Shown one piece after another: positions 26,334-35,038 of a DNA stretch of 64,000 nucleotides (positions are counted from its first letter, which is position 1; each line of letters begins with the position of its first letter). The DNA is from JADLBR01 sp964651705. GTDB lineage: Bacteria > Verrucomicrobiota > Verrucomicrobiia > JADLBR01. The notes under the pieces were generated by a model that saw nothing but the letters and a program-made list of their open reading frames with translations, did not search any database and was not told where the DNA came from. Position numbers and translations under genes: made by a program. The stretch spans positions 1 through 64,000 of the forward strand of contig CAZYWZ010000004.1 in NCBI GenBank assembly GCA_964651705.1, written 5' to 3'.

Positions 26334-28250
26334 TTGAGCCACATTGCTGCCTTTGAGAGCCTGTACCGCGAGGGGCGCATAGCCTTCTTCGTCGGGGCCG
26401 GCGCGTCGCGAGAGTCGGGTGCACCGATGCCAGATCAGGCCCTCGGGGCTTCCGCGCGGGTCTTCCTGCCCCAGGATGCACGCGTCGACCTGCTCTTCCG
26501 GGCCAGAGAGGGACCATTCTGCGGCATTCAGCCGGAGATCTTCTATGAGCACGTCCTCGTTCTCACGGAGGACGTCGGGGCGCTCCATCTGTGGCGCGTG
26601 CTGTCTCCGGCGTGGCTGGCCCGACAGGGCGTGCGGCTCAGCCCGAATCCAAATCACCTGGCCCTGGCGTCGTACGCGGGCCGCACCGGCACTCCAATCC
26701 TTACCACGAACTTCGATACGCTGATCGAGGACGCCGCGCGCGAACTGTCCGATCCCGCCCTCCACGTCGTAACCCCATTCTCCCATGACGAGGCCCAGGC
26801 CGTCGCCCGCCACTTGGGGTCGCCTGGGCCCACCGGGCCATCCGACCTCTTCAAGCTCCATGGCTCGATCGAGATCGATGGCGCCGCATCCCCCGGCACG
26901 CTCAAGACGACCATGGAGGGCATCACCGCCGTGAACAGAAACGTCCTCCGCCTCATGCGTCGGCTGGCGGAGGAGCATCATTTTGCCTTCGTCGGCTACA
27001 GCGGCTCCGACATCGACTACTTCCCGGTCCTGGCGGGCATGAAGCTGCGACACCGACCATTCTGGTTCAATCCCGGCAGCGATCCCGTCACCCGCGACCA
27101 CGCATCCAGGATCGGCGCGATCGAGATCGACGCGTTCCCGTCAGAGGTCTTTGCCGCCCTCCATCCCGAATTCCGGCGCGCGGGGCGAGCCGCCCAGACG
27201 GATTGCGGCCCCCTGCTCGATCTCCTGGTTTCCGAGATGCCGGTCCGACTGCGCCATTGCCAGAAGCAGTTGCTCCTGGGCATGTGCCTCAACAGCGTTG
27301 GCCTGAATAGGGAGGCGCTGGCGATCCTGGCCGCGCTCTGCACGGACGACGCCTCCATGCCCGAAAGGGATCGCGCCTACGCCCTCCTCCATCTCGCGCG
27401 CGTGCAAGACTGCGTGTCGCGATACGAGCAGGCCGCCGTGACCGCCAACGGGGCGCTCGGGGCGATAGCCGCGGCCCGTCGTCGGCGCGCTTTGTCCGCC
27501 CACGAAGCCACCGCCGCCCGCGCCAGGGGATTATATCACCGCGCCATGGCAAGGCAGCAACAGATCGGGCCAAACATCCGATACGGGGAGGTGCGCTGGC
27601 GCCCGCGACTGGATGATATGCTCACCAGCCTCCTCTGCGGCATCGCCCTCCAGGCGAGATTCCTCGGGATTCGCATCCGCCTGCTCATCGCGCGCGCCCG
27701 CGGCCCGCGCCACCAATCCCGTCTCGCATTTGTGCGCGCCGAGCACGCGATGAACGATCACCTCATGATGCTCTTCGGGCGCCTCGTCTCCTTCCTCGAG
27801 GCAACCAGATTGATCGGGGTTCCCGGCCTGCGCCCGCTGTTGTATCTGGCCGCCGGCGCCATCCGTCAGCATGCCTGGACGGCCGGCGACTATTTCGTTT
27901 ACGCCGGCGCCCAAAAGTACCTCCAGAGATTGCGGGGGCACGAGCCAACAGGTGAGGCGGGAGAAACTTACATGCTGCTCCGCGACCCGCTGAATCGGGC
28001 GCTCGTGCACAGGGACGCGGCGGTGCGCTTGCTCGAAGGCGGCGACAGGGTTGCCGCAGCCCGGCAGTTTCGCATGGCGGCCGATGCCGCACTGCAGTCC
28101 GGGAGCGCCGCCACGGCCGTCAAGGCGCTCGTCGGCCTCCGCGCCTGTGGAGCGGCCTCGGCGGCGGATGAGGAGGACCTGCGGAGACTGAGCGGGGAAG
28201 TCGAAGGCCGCGGCTATCGGCGGTTCCGCGCTTGGCTCTTCCGGAGTTGA
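26334..28250 (+). CDS. SIR2-like NADase domain protein with C-terminal TPR-like region
   Basis: 638 residues if translation starts at TTG 26334, just before the SIR2 fold. The frame is open to an ATG at 26088 but the extra residues look non-protein-like. The SIR2 core is clear: IAFFVGAGASRESGAPMP (about 15-32), ILTTNFDTLIED with the catalytic-loop Asn (about 121-132), LFKLHGSIE with the catalytic His (about 171-179), and FVGYSGSDID (about 218-227). After residue 300 the protein is helical and TPR-like (QLLLGMCLNSVGLNREAL, AYALLHLARVQDC, YEQAAVTANGALG). SIR2-TPR proteins in phage-defence islands act as NAD-depleting effectors. All NAD-hydrolysis residues seem intact. It precedes a kinase-helicase-unknown set by 275 bases on the same strand. 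Confidence 0.82.
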   Translation: MSHIAAFESLYREGRIAFFVGAGASRESGAPMPDQALGASARVFLPQDARVDLLFRAREGPFCGIQPEIFYEHVLVLTEDVGALHLWRVLSPAWLARQGVRLSPNPNHLALASYAGRTGTPILTTNFDTLIEDAARELSDPALHVVTPFSHDEAQAVARHLGSPGPTGPSDLFKLHGSIEIDGAASPGTLKTTMEGITAVNRNVLRLMRRLAEEHHFAFVGYSGSDIDYFPVLAGMKLRHRPFWFNPGSDPVTRDHASRIGAIEIDAFPSEVFAALHPEFRRAGRAAQTDCGPLLDLLVSEMPVRLRHCQKQLLLGMCLNSVGLNREALAILAALCTDDASMPERDRAYALLHLARVQDCVSRYEQAAVTANGALGAIAAARRRRALSAHEATAARARGLYHRAMARQQQIGPNIRYGEVRWRPRLDDMLTSLLCGIALQARFLGIRIRLLIARARGPRHQSRLAFVRAEHAMNDHLMMLFGRLVSFLEATRLIGVPGLRPLLYLAAGAIRQHAWTAGDYFVYAGAQKYLQRLRGHEPTGEAGETYMLLRDPLNRALVHRDAAVRLLEGGDRVAAARQFRMAADAALQSGSAATAVKALVGLRACGAASAADEEDLRRLSGEVEGRGYRRFRAWLFRS

Positions 28251-28525
28251 GGCGGCCCGCTGCCCCCTGCCTCCCGAAGCAAACCCTGGTCTTCCGTCCA
28301 CTCCAATATCGACGCGGACAGGTCGCGGATCCGCTCGACATCCGCCGCCGCCTCGCCTATCGGATACTCATGGTCGGGCAGAGCGACTTCGGGCCAGGGT
28401 CATCGGCACGCCCCTTTCGGAAAGCTGCCGCCTCCCGCCATTCCGCCCGATCGAGGCGTCCCGCCTGGATTCCGCTGACGATCGCCCAGAGATCTCCGGC
28501 CCGCATGGATCACTGATTGCCTCAA

Positions 28526-29911
28526 ATGGACGACGCGAAAGCCCAGCAGATGGCGGATGAGCACATCGGGACCTGCTTTGACGGCTGGAGCGTGGAAGAG
28601 TACGTCAATCACGGGAAGTCCGCCGCAGTCTTTCGCGCAACGAAAGCGGGGCGATCGGCGGCGCTGAAGCTCTTCGACCCGGAACTGTCTGCCAGATTTG
28701 GCCGCGCGGCCCAGATCGAGCGGATCCGCCGGGAGACATCCCTCGTGGGGAAATCCCACCCCAACCTGGTCTCCGTGTACGGCGGGGGGGAGGAACGCGG
28801 CCTGCTATTCGTGATCATGGAGTACTTTGACGGGCCCAACCTCGCGGAGGCTCTAAAGGATGTTCCGGCCTCCCGGGTCCGCCCGATCATCGCCCAGATC
28901 GCCTCCGCCGCCCGCTTCCTCGAGGACAGCGCCTTCGCGCACCGGGACATCAAGCCGGAGAACATCGGAATAACGCGCGATTGGCAGACCGCCAAGCTGC
29001 TGGACCTCGGCGTGATCCGGCCACTGGACTTCAGCAACGTGACCGACGAGGGAGAGCAGCGGTTCTTCGTGGCGACCCTCCAATACAGCCCCCCCGAGCT
29101 TCTATTCCGTCGGGAGGACGATTCCATCGAAGCCTGGCGAGCGATCACCTTCTACCAGCTCGGCGCGGTCTTGCACGACCTGCTGATGCGCAAGCCCCTT
29201 TTCCAGGAATCCTCGCAGCCGTGGGGTCGCCTGGTCATCGCCGTCGAGCGCGAGATCCCGCAGATGACCGCCGACGGGCCTGACGCCGACCTGCGGCTAC
29301 TGGCCCAAAACTGCCTCGCCAAAGTCGCGCGCCAACGGCTCGAAACCGTTGAGTGGGACGACTTCATCCGGCCGAAGCAGGGCGACCCCCTGGACGCGGC
29401 GCGACAGTCCATCGCGCGGCACCGCGTGGCGGCGGCGCAAACCTCCACGCTACGGCCCAGGCCCGACGATACCACCCACCAGCAGCTCTACGTCTTGCGC
29501 AACGCCATCGACTCCGCGGTCGTGCAGAGCATCGCGTCCGAGGGTCTTCCGCGGTACTCGATCAGAAGGGTAAAACCGGACGATCCCTATCTCATCAGGG
29601 TGCTGTTCAACCCCTCGACCGGACACGGGCTGAGCCAACACTTCGCCTTTTATTGCTCGGGCGCGGTCGCGGATGCCTCGGCGCACTTTCTCGACCTCGG
29701 CCTTTGGGCCTGCGTGGCCCCCGCCACCGATGCCCTGCCGCTGGCCCCGGACCCCGCCCGCGCGATGCGACGGATCCGCGGCGCGCTGATCGATCATGAC
29801 ATCAGGGCCAATGTCCTCGAGTGCCTGCTCCTCGCGTACGCGCGAGCCCTCGGGGCACCCCCCTGCAAGAGGGCACAGCCGCAGTGGTTATCGGAAGGAG
29901 GCCCCGTTTGA
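28526..29911 (+). CDS. Serine/threonine protein kinase of the SIR2-linked locus
   Basis: 461 residues from ATG 28526; an in-frame TTG at 28517 is an alternative and neither has a strong ribosome site. It is a eukaryote-like kinase with a degenerate glycine loop (VNHGKSAAVFRA), the ATP lysine in AALKLFD, the catalytic loop FAHRDIKPENIGI (about residues 137-149), DLGV in place of DFG, and YSPPEL as the APE segment. The kinase fold ends near residue 295. The remaining 160 residues (VVQSIASEGLPRYSIRRVK, VRVLFNPSTGHGLSQHFAFYCSGAV-like text) form a separate domain I cannot name. No transmembrane segment is present, so it is cytosolic. Its TGA overlaps the TTG start of the helicase. A signalling or sensor role for the neighbouring effectors is inferred. 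Confidence 0.85.
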   Translation: MDDAKAQQMADEHIGTCFDGWSVEEYVNHGKSAAVFRATKAGRSAALKLFDPELSARFGRAAQIERIRRETSLVGKSHPNLVSVYGGGEERGLLFVIMEYFDGPNLAEALKDVPASRVRPIIAQIASAARFLEDSAFAHRDIKPENIGITRDWQTAKLLDLGVIRPLDFSNVTDEGEQRFFVATLQYSPPELLFRREDDSIEAWRAITFYQLGAVLHDLLMRKPLFQESSQPWGRLVIAVEREIPQMTADGPDADLRLLAQNCLAKVARQRLETVEWDDFIRPKQGDPLDAARQSIARHRVAAAQTSTLRPRPDDTTHQQLYVLRNAIDSAVVQSIASEGLPRYSIRRVKPDDPYLIRVLFNPSTGHGLSQHFAFYCSGAVADASAHFLDLGLWACVAPATDALPLAPDPARAMRRIRGALIDHDIRANVLECLLLAYARALGAPPCKRAQPQWLSEGGPV

Positions 29912-31062
29912 CCTGGTGGCTCAACATCGCGGACCTCGACGAGGATCAGAAGGACGTCATCGCCCTCCCCCCACAGGGCGACTACATGATTCTGGGGCCG
30001 CCCGGCTCCGGAAAGACGAATCTCCTGCTCTTGCGGGCCGAATATCTGATCCGCACCGACCAGCCCAACATCTTCGTGCTCATGTTCAACGACCCGCTGC
30101 ACGAATTTGTCGTCCGGGGCGGGAGCCACTACGCCGTCCCGGCCAACAAGATCCGGAAGATCATGTCTTGGGAGATGTCGCTCCTGAGGGAACACGGGAT
30201 CGAGGTCACGGGCCTGCCAGAGGAGGATTTGCCGGATCGCCGGAGGTCTCTCGCCAGCAAGGTCCTGCACCTCTTGGACACAAACCAGTGCATCGAGAAA
30301 CACGTCGAGTGTCTCCTCGTGGATGAGGTCCAGGATTGCTTGCGCGAAGAGGTGGATGTCTTCTTCCGCTGCGCCAAGCACGTCTGTTTCGCCGGCGACA
30401 ATCGCCAGCGGATCTTCAGCGCCGACAGCCCCATCGACGAGATCCGCGCCAGGGTCAGGACGATCGAGCTCACGACGCACTATCGCATAGCGCACCGCAT
30501 CTGCAGGGCCGCCGACGCCGTGGCGACAGCGGCGGGCTTGCCGGCCATCGAGGACGATTGCAACTACGGAGCGGGGGAAGGCAGGGTGGAGTTCCTCCAG
30601 TGCGCGGACGCCGAAGAGCAGGCCGGGCAGATCATCGCCAGGCTGCAGGTCCAGCTGACCGCATTCCCCGGGGAAATCCTGGGCGTGCTCGCACCGCGGA
30701 AACGCGATCGGGACTTCCTCCGCGCCAAGATCGAGGCCTCCCCGATCGCCGACCACCTTTTGCCCAATCGAGAATCCGGGAGCGATGATCCCAGACGCCG
30801 CATCTACGTGGCACATCTGCTGGAGGTCAAGGGGCTCGAGTTTCGGGCGGCGCACCTGGGTCTGATGGAGCACCTATCGCTGCTGGGCCGAAACCAGAAG
30901 CGCATCGCCTATACCGCGATCACCAGGGCGAAGACGTCATTATCGATCTGCTATTCAGGGACCATCCCCGGCTACCTCGAACAGGCGCGCGTCGCCGTCC
31001 AGCCGCCCGGTCCGAAGCCCGCCTTGGAGGACCTCTTCCCGGGAAAGGCCACCCCGCAATGA
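29908..31062 (+). CDS. Compact UvrD/Rep-like superfamily 1 helicase
   Basis: 384 residues. The start is set at TTG 29908 because GGAAGGAGG lies 6 bases upstream and the codon overlaps the kinase stop as TTGA. Helicase motifs appear in order: Walker A ILGPPGSGKTNLLLL (about 27-41), Walker B CLLVDEVQD (about 137-145), motif III FAGDNRQRIF, motif IV LTTHYRIAHRIC, motif V LLEVKGLEF and motif VI IAYTAITRAKTSL. Full-length UvrD is about 700 residues, so the 1B and 2B accessory subdomains must be minimal or absent. Such short SF1 proteins occur in several defence loci as nucleic-acid sensors or motors. The next gene overlaps its stop by ATGA. Confidence 0.87.
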   Translation: MTWWLNIADLDEDQKDVIALPPQGDYMILGPPGSGKTNLLLLRAEYLIRTDQPNIFVLMFNDPLHEFVVRGGSHYAVPANKIRKIMSWEMSLLREHGIEVTGLPEEDLPDRRRSLASKVLHLLDTNQCIEKHVECLLVDEVQDCLREEVDVFFRCAKHVCFAGDNRQRIFSADSPIDEIRARVRTIELTTHYRIAHRICRAADAVATAAGLPAIEDDCNYGAGEGRVEFLQCADAEEQAGQIIARLQVQLTAFPGEILGVLAPRKRDRDFLRAKIEASPIADHLLPNRESGSDDPRRRIYVAHLLEVKGLEFRAAHLGLMEHLSLLGRNQKRIAYTAITRAKTSLSICYSGTIPGYLEQARVAVQPPGPKPALEDLFPGKATPQ

Positions 31063-32462
31063 GCACTGCTTGGCGCGCGCGCGTCGAGAGGCGCGACTTC
31101 GGCGACATCCTGTCTCCCGGGGGTCTCTCTCGAATGGCCTTGGCGCCAATCGGTCGCCTGGACGCCCTCCTGGCCGAGAGTCCGGCCAACGATGCGGTCA
31201 TCGCCGTGTGGGCGAGAGACCCCAGGGACAGCGCCCGGCTGCCGGAGCTGCTGATCTGCGGAAACGACGCGCAGGCCGATTGGGCCGCGTGGATCACGAC
31301 TTTCGCCGCGGGCGTGCGCCCCTTCAGCGCGCACACGCGCCTTGTGCCGGCGCGCGACCTGGGGACATTGTTGGAAGCCCCCCGTCACCCGGAACTCGAC
31401 CGGTTTGCATGGCCCATCGCGGGCTTGGTCCTCGGGGAGGTCCTGGCCGCGTACCGGCTGCAGGACGACGCCCTCCGGACAATCTCCGCCGCCGCATGCG
31501 CCAGCACCCTCTCCTTCGCCATGTTCCGCACGGCCACTCTCGGCGGCGACCCCGACGGTTTCGGGGAACTACAAAGGGCCTGGGAGTTTGTCCGCTCGAC
31601 CTCGAACCAGCGCCCGCGACGCCTCGACAACGAGAGGGTGGCGCGCGTTTGCACGACGGTGATACGGTCGCTCGGGATGACCCGCTCATCGGAACAGCCG
31701 GAGGCGAAGTCCGACCTCCTGCTCTCGGCCTGCCGGGAATTCGTCCAGACTGGGGGGCGGGTCCCGCCTGCCTTCGGCACGATTCCTGGGTTTGACGGCG
31801 CCCGGGAGGCGATGCGCGGGACACGCGAGGACCGGGTGGTCGCATGCGAAAAATTCCTGCGCGGCGCCCCGGCGGACTCCGGGACCGATGCGGAGATCGT
31901 GGCGTTTGCCTCCGGCTATCTTTCGAGCCTCATCGCGCCGGGGACGATGTGCCACGCGGGCGTCATGGAACCCATCCTCCACACCTCCGCGACCGCCCTC
32001 CTGTGGTATGGATTCTGCGCCGGCTGGACTGGCGTCGGCCCGAGGACCGCCGGATCCGACAGCGGCGAGACCGCCCCTGACCTGCCCGCCAGCGCGCGGC
32101 GGATCATCCGCGACCTGGGTCGAGAGGTCCCCCTCTTGGGCGCACCCACCTGTGACATCGCCTTCCCGGAATTCGCGGCGCTGGCCCGCGGCGGCGGCAA
32201 CCCGTTGGACCACATCGTGCGGATGAGCCAGGGCGCGAGCATCGTCGAACTCCGGCCCGGCGTCTGCATGACCGTCAACGTCTCCCCCCGGCTCATCGAG
32301 GGCGAGGCGTCCCGGAGCGATCGGGAGCGCCGCGCCATCGCCGAGATCGGCCGCCGGATCGAGCGGCTCAAGGCCGCGTACAACGAACTCGTTGCCGACA
32401 CCAAGGGCCCCCGGGACATCGAACAACCCGAGCTATTCTCCCGGCGCAGGAGAAAGCGCTGA
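31059..32462 (+). CDS. Uncharacterised protein, last gene of the kinase-helicase operon
   Basis: 467 residues, starting at an ATG that overlaps the helicase stop (ATGA), so expression is tied to it. No signal peptide or membrane segment. No family is recognised. Visible stretches are AVIAVWARDP, PELLICGNDAQADWAAWI, WPIAGLVLGEVLAAY, ISAAACASTLSFAMFR, and a Gly-rich part with TCDIAFPEFAALARGGGNPLD followed by RMSQGASIVELRPGVCMTVN. The tail is a charged helix (ERRAIAEIGRRIERLKAAYNEL) ending in FSRRRRKR, possibly DNA- or RNA-binding. As the coupled third partner of a kinase and helicase it is the most specific component of the putative system. Confidence 0.75.
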   Translation: MSTAWRARVERRDFGDILSPGGLSRMALAPIGRLDALLAESPANDAVIAVWARDPRDSARLPELLICGNDAQADWAAWITTFAAGVRPFSAHTRLVPARDLGTLLEAPRHPELDRFAWPIAGLVLGEVLAAYRLQDDALRTISAAACASTLSFAMFRTATLGGDPDGFGELQRAWEFVRSTSNQRPRRLDNERVARVCTTVIRSLGMTRSSEQPEAKSDLLLSACREFVQTGGRVPPAFGTIPGFDGAREAMRGTREDRVVACEKFLRGAPADSGTDAEIVAFASGYLSSLIAPGTMCHAGVMEPILHTSATALLWYGFCAGWTGVGPRTAGSDSGETAPDLPASARRIIRDLGREVPLLGAPTCDIAFPEFAALARGGGNPLDHIVRMSQGASIVELRPGVCMTVNVSPRLIEGEASRSDRERRAIAEIGRRIERLKAAYNELVADTKGPRDIEQPELFSRRRRKR

Positions 32463-32555
32463 TCGCCAACCCTCGCAACCCAGACATCGGTGTTGCGACA
32501 TCCCCCGGCCCGGGGGCGCTTGGATCTCGCGGCCCAATCACCCGCAAACCGGCGC

Positions 32556-33779
32556 CTATTCCCGCTGGAGGTTCGTGGGCAACTCCTTGTCCAGCAGCGC
32601 GCCCGTCGCTTCGATCGCCGCGGGTAGATCCTCGCCAACCAGACTCGCGGCTTTTTCTAAGCCCGACAAAAACTTGGGATACAGCGGTGCCGCCCTCGTC
32701 AATCCCTCATCCCTAAAGAGGTTGGTGTAGGCAGGTAGCAAATATTGTGGTGCTTTCCCGGGAGCCAGCAACACGGCACGATACACATCGTCCCTGACGG
32801 CGAACTCCAGGAACCGCTCGGCCGCCCTCAGCTTTGGCCCGGCGACTCGCCTGTCGATCGCAAAGCTATCCACCCACAGCAATGGCACGCCAGCTTTCCC
32901 CCCCTGGTTGTATAGCTTCACGGAGATCCGCCGGGCGTCCACCACAGGAGTCGGATCACTCGGCGAGGCGATCTCTTCCAGAATGTGGTACATGCGCTCG
33001 CTATATCCGACGAGGGCGCGACCCCTGCCGTGAGCAAATTCGCGAGCGTAATGGGGGGGCCATGCCTTGTGGGCAACGTCGCAGCGTCCAGTGCCGACAT
33101 CCGAGAGCCCGATCAATTCACCGAGCGCCGCCCTGGCCCCTGGGTGCAATTGCTTGCTCGATAACGCCGCGATCGTCTCCCCGGGCGAAAGCCCCAGATC
33201 CAGCAGGCAATCCGCATACAGCTCCGCCAAGGTGCTGTGCCCCTTCCAGTCGACCAGAAGTCCCCGGCCACGATCATGGCCGGCGCCTATCGCGGCGACC
33301 AGTTCCTCGCGTGTCGTTGCGGCCGCTACCCTCTCGTCGTTGTCATAGAAAAACGTGTAAAGCGCGCAGATCCAGTGGGGGACCGCGTAAAGCGCTCCTT
33401 CCATTTCCACGCATTGCGCCGCCGCGTCGAGCGCATCCGGCCGAACCCCCACACCGTTCGGATCCAGCGGCTGAAGCCGCCCCGCCCGGACAAAATCGCG
33501 GAGGTAGATGCCGTCGATCTCATAGATGTCGTACGCCGCATCCAAACCGCCCGGCTCGTAGTAATCCCAGTTCTGATCGCCCACGACCAAATCCACGCCC
33601 GGATTTTCCGCCTCAAAACGCCGCTCCATAACGCCTCCGATGTGCGCATAGTCGGGCACCCAAGGATACGGCATGACCGTGAGGGTGATCCTCTCGGCAC
33701 CCTCGGCCCAGGCAGCGAAATCCGACACCGCAAGGAGGCCAAGCGCGAGAGCGGGGGCCAAAACTTCCTTCATGCTCAT
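32556..33779 (-). CDS. Secreted thiaminase I (thiamine pyridinylase)
   Basis: 407 residues from ATG 33779 (GAGGT lies 7 bases upstream; the longer frame from 33809 lacks it). A signal peptide runs MSMKEVLAPALALGLLAVSDFAAWA. The mature protein has the periplasmic-binding fold of thiaminase I: LTVMPYPWVPD, FEAENPGVDL, YDIYEIDGIYLRDFVRAG, YAVPHWICALYTFF with the nucleophile-position Cys138, GRALVGYSERM with Glu261 as catalytic base, and PQYLLPAYTNLF plus PLYPKF near the end. The Cys-Glu spacing and these strings match my memory of the Paenibacillus and Clostridium enzymes. The reaction exchanges the thiazole of thiamine for another base, destroying or salvaging vitamin B1. No thiamine biosynthesis gene or TPP riboswitch is next to it. 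An ordinary solute-binding protein is the alternative. Confidence 0.8.
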   Translation of the reverse strand: MSMKEVLAPALALGLLAVSDFAAWAEGAERITLTVMPYPWVPDYAHIGGVMERRFEAENPGVDLVVGDQNWDYYEPGGLDAAYDIYEIDGIYLRDFVRAGRLQPLDPNGVGVRPDALDAAAQCVEMEGALYAVPHWICALYTFFYDNDERVAAATTREELVAAIGAGHDRGRGLLVDWKGHSTLAELYADCLLDLGLSPGETIAALSSKQLHPGARAALGELIGLSDVGTGRCDVAHKAWPPHYAREFAHGRGRALVGYSERMYHILEEIASPSDPTPVVDARRISVKLYNQGGKAGVPLLWVDSFAIDRRVAGPKLRAAERFLEFAVRDDVYRAVLLAPGKAPQYLLPAYTNLFRDEGLTRAAPLYPKFLSGLEKAASLVGEDLPAAIEATGALLDKELPTNLQRE

Positions 33780-34538
33780 GGATCGAACCTCATATTTCCT
33801 AAAGATCACGGTGCCGACAGGTCACGGCCCAGCTAAAGTTGGGCCGTCGCACACTCCACCTGCCGAAATGGGCCCCCGGCGTTTGAGATACAGTTCGTCG
33901 GACGGGCCGATTTGTCAACGGTTTCCAGAGGTGATGTTTCCAGAGGTGTCGCGGGCCGGCCTACCGTCGCCAAGGGCCGGACCAGCACCAAACCCAACCC
34001 GACAATCCGCATTGCCCGATCATCGTTTCCCCCGATCGCAAGTCCGGCAAAGAGCCGGCCCCGTTACTCCACCACACACGACCCGTCCTCCTTACGACCT
34101 CGGGCTTTTGACCAGAAAAAACTCCGGCGCCGGCGAGTTCGAAGCGACTGCCGCGCCTATCGATGCGCGAACGTCCTGGGTTCACAACCACACCAAGGCC
34201 TTCCGGGGCTACTCACTTCGCGCCTCGCGCGCTACGCGAGCATGCCGAACGCTTCTGCTGTGGGGTGAACGTGGCGACCACAGCGCCGCAGGTTCGTGGT
34301 TCTTCAATGATCTGCCAGGGGCCCGGCGGCAATGCTGGCCGGTTTGTGAGCGCGGCATTTCCCCTCAATGTTTTCGCCGCGAGGACTCTCAATCGGCTGA
34401 CTTCTTGGGAAGTCGCGCGACACTGCGCTTGGATTGACGAGTGCCCTACGAGTAGCGTTCCCAGAGCTGGCGCGGCAGCGATGTGTTGATCAAGGTAGGG
34501 GACTGCTTCACATTTCCTCAGAACAAGAAGGAGGAGTT
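33780..34538. other. Intergenic region upstream of thiaminase and DUF1508 genes
   Basis: About 760 bases between divergent genes. AATTTGTCAACG-type AT-richer patches lie near 33890-33930, and a direct repeat TTTCCAGAGGTG occurs twice at about 33920-33950. No RNA gene, riboswitch or convincing frame was recognised, although long plus-strand frames cross it. Confidence 0.4.
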
Positions 34539-34760
34539 ATGGCGGCAGACTTTGAAGTCAGGAAAGATGCCAAGAGTGAGTGGTACTGGACGTTTCAGGC
34601 CGAGAACGGCGAGACGATCGCCCGAAGCTCTGAAGGCTATAGGAATCGTGCAGACTGCCTTCATTCGATCCGAATCGTCAAAGACTTTTCCCCTGAGTCT
34701 TCCGTCTTTGACATGACCGCCGAAAAGCCAAGACTGGTCCCGGATTCGGACGTCAAGTGA
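34539..34760 (+). CDS. YegP/DUF1508-family small protein
   Basis: 73 residues. The start is ATG 34539, preceded by AAGGAGGAG 4 bases away; an upstream in-frame ATG at 34434 lacks a ribosome site and adds unrelated residues. The sequence FEVRKDAKSEWYWTFQAENG, then ETIARSSEGYRNRADC, matches the DUF1508 (YegP) fold, which binds as a dimer of short beta-beta-alpha units: 'WYWTF.A.NGE.IA.S.EGY..+ADC...I..VK'. Function of the family is unknown; it is cytosolic. It stands alone between the thiaminase and the methyltransferase. Confidence 0.85.
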   Translation: MAADFEVRKDAKSEWYWTFQAENGETIARSSEGYRNRADCLHSIRIVKDFSPESSVFDMTAEKPRLVPDSDVK

Positions 34761-35038
34761 CCGCTTTGTGACCCCGGCGGCGAAACCCGGTGGGCCCAAT
34801 GAAGCCAGATTACCTGGAAGGGCGCGCAACCCCGACCGAAGACCCCTGAGCAACCCCATCTAGCCGCGGGCGCCGGATCGCGCCTCTCTCGGGCTATTGC
34901 AGGCCGAAGATTCGGGCTTCGCAAGCGGCGCGGCTGGGGTTGGTCCGCGCCTCGATGGGAGCGCCGATTGCCGGGTGAGTGGTTGGCCGGGCCGCACGAC
35001 CGTGTCCGCGGGCGCCAACGTCGCGGACCAGGCATTGC

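Noticed and set aside
33780..34538. Possible TPP riboswitch or tRNA next to the thiaminase gene
   Set aside because: No CTGAGA...GACC-type core or cloverleaf could be read on either strand.
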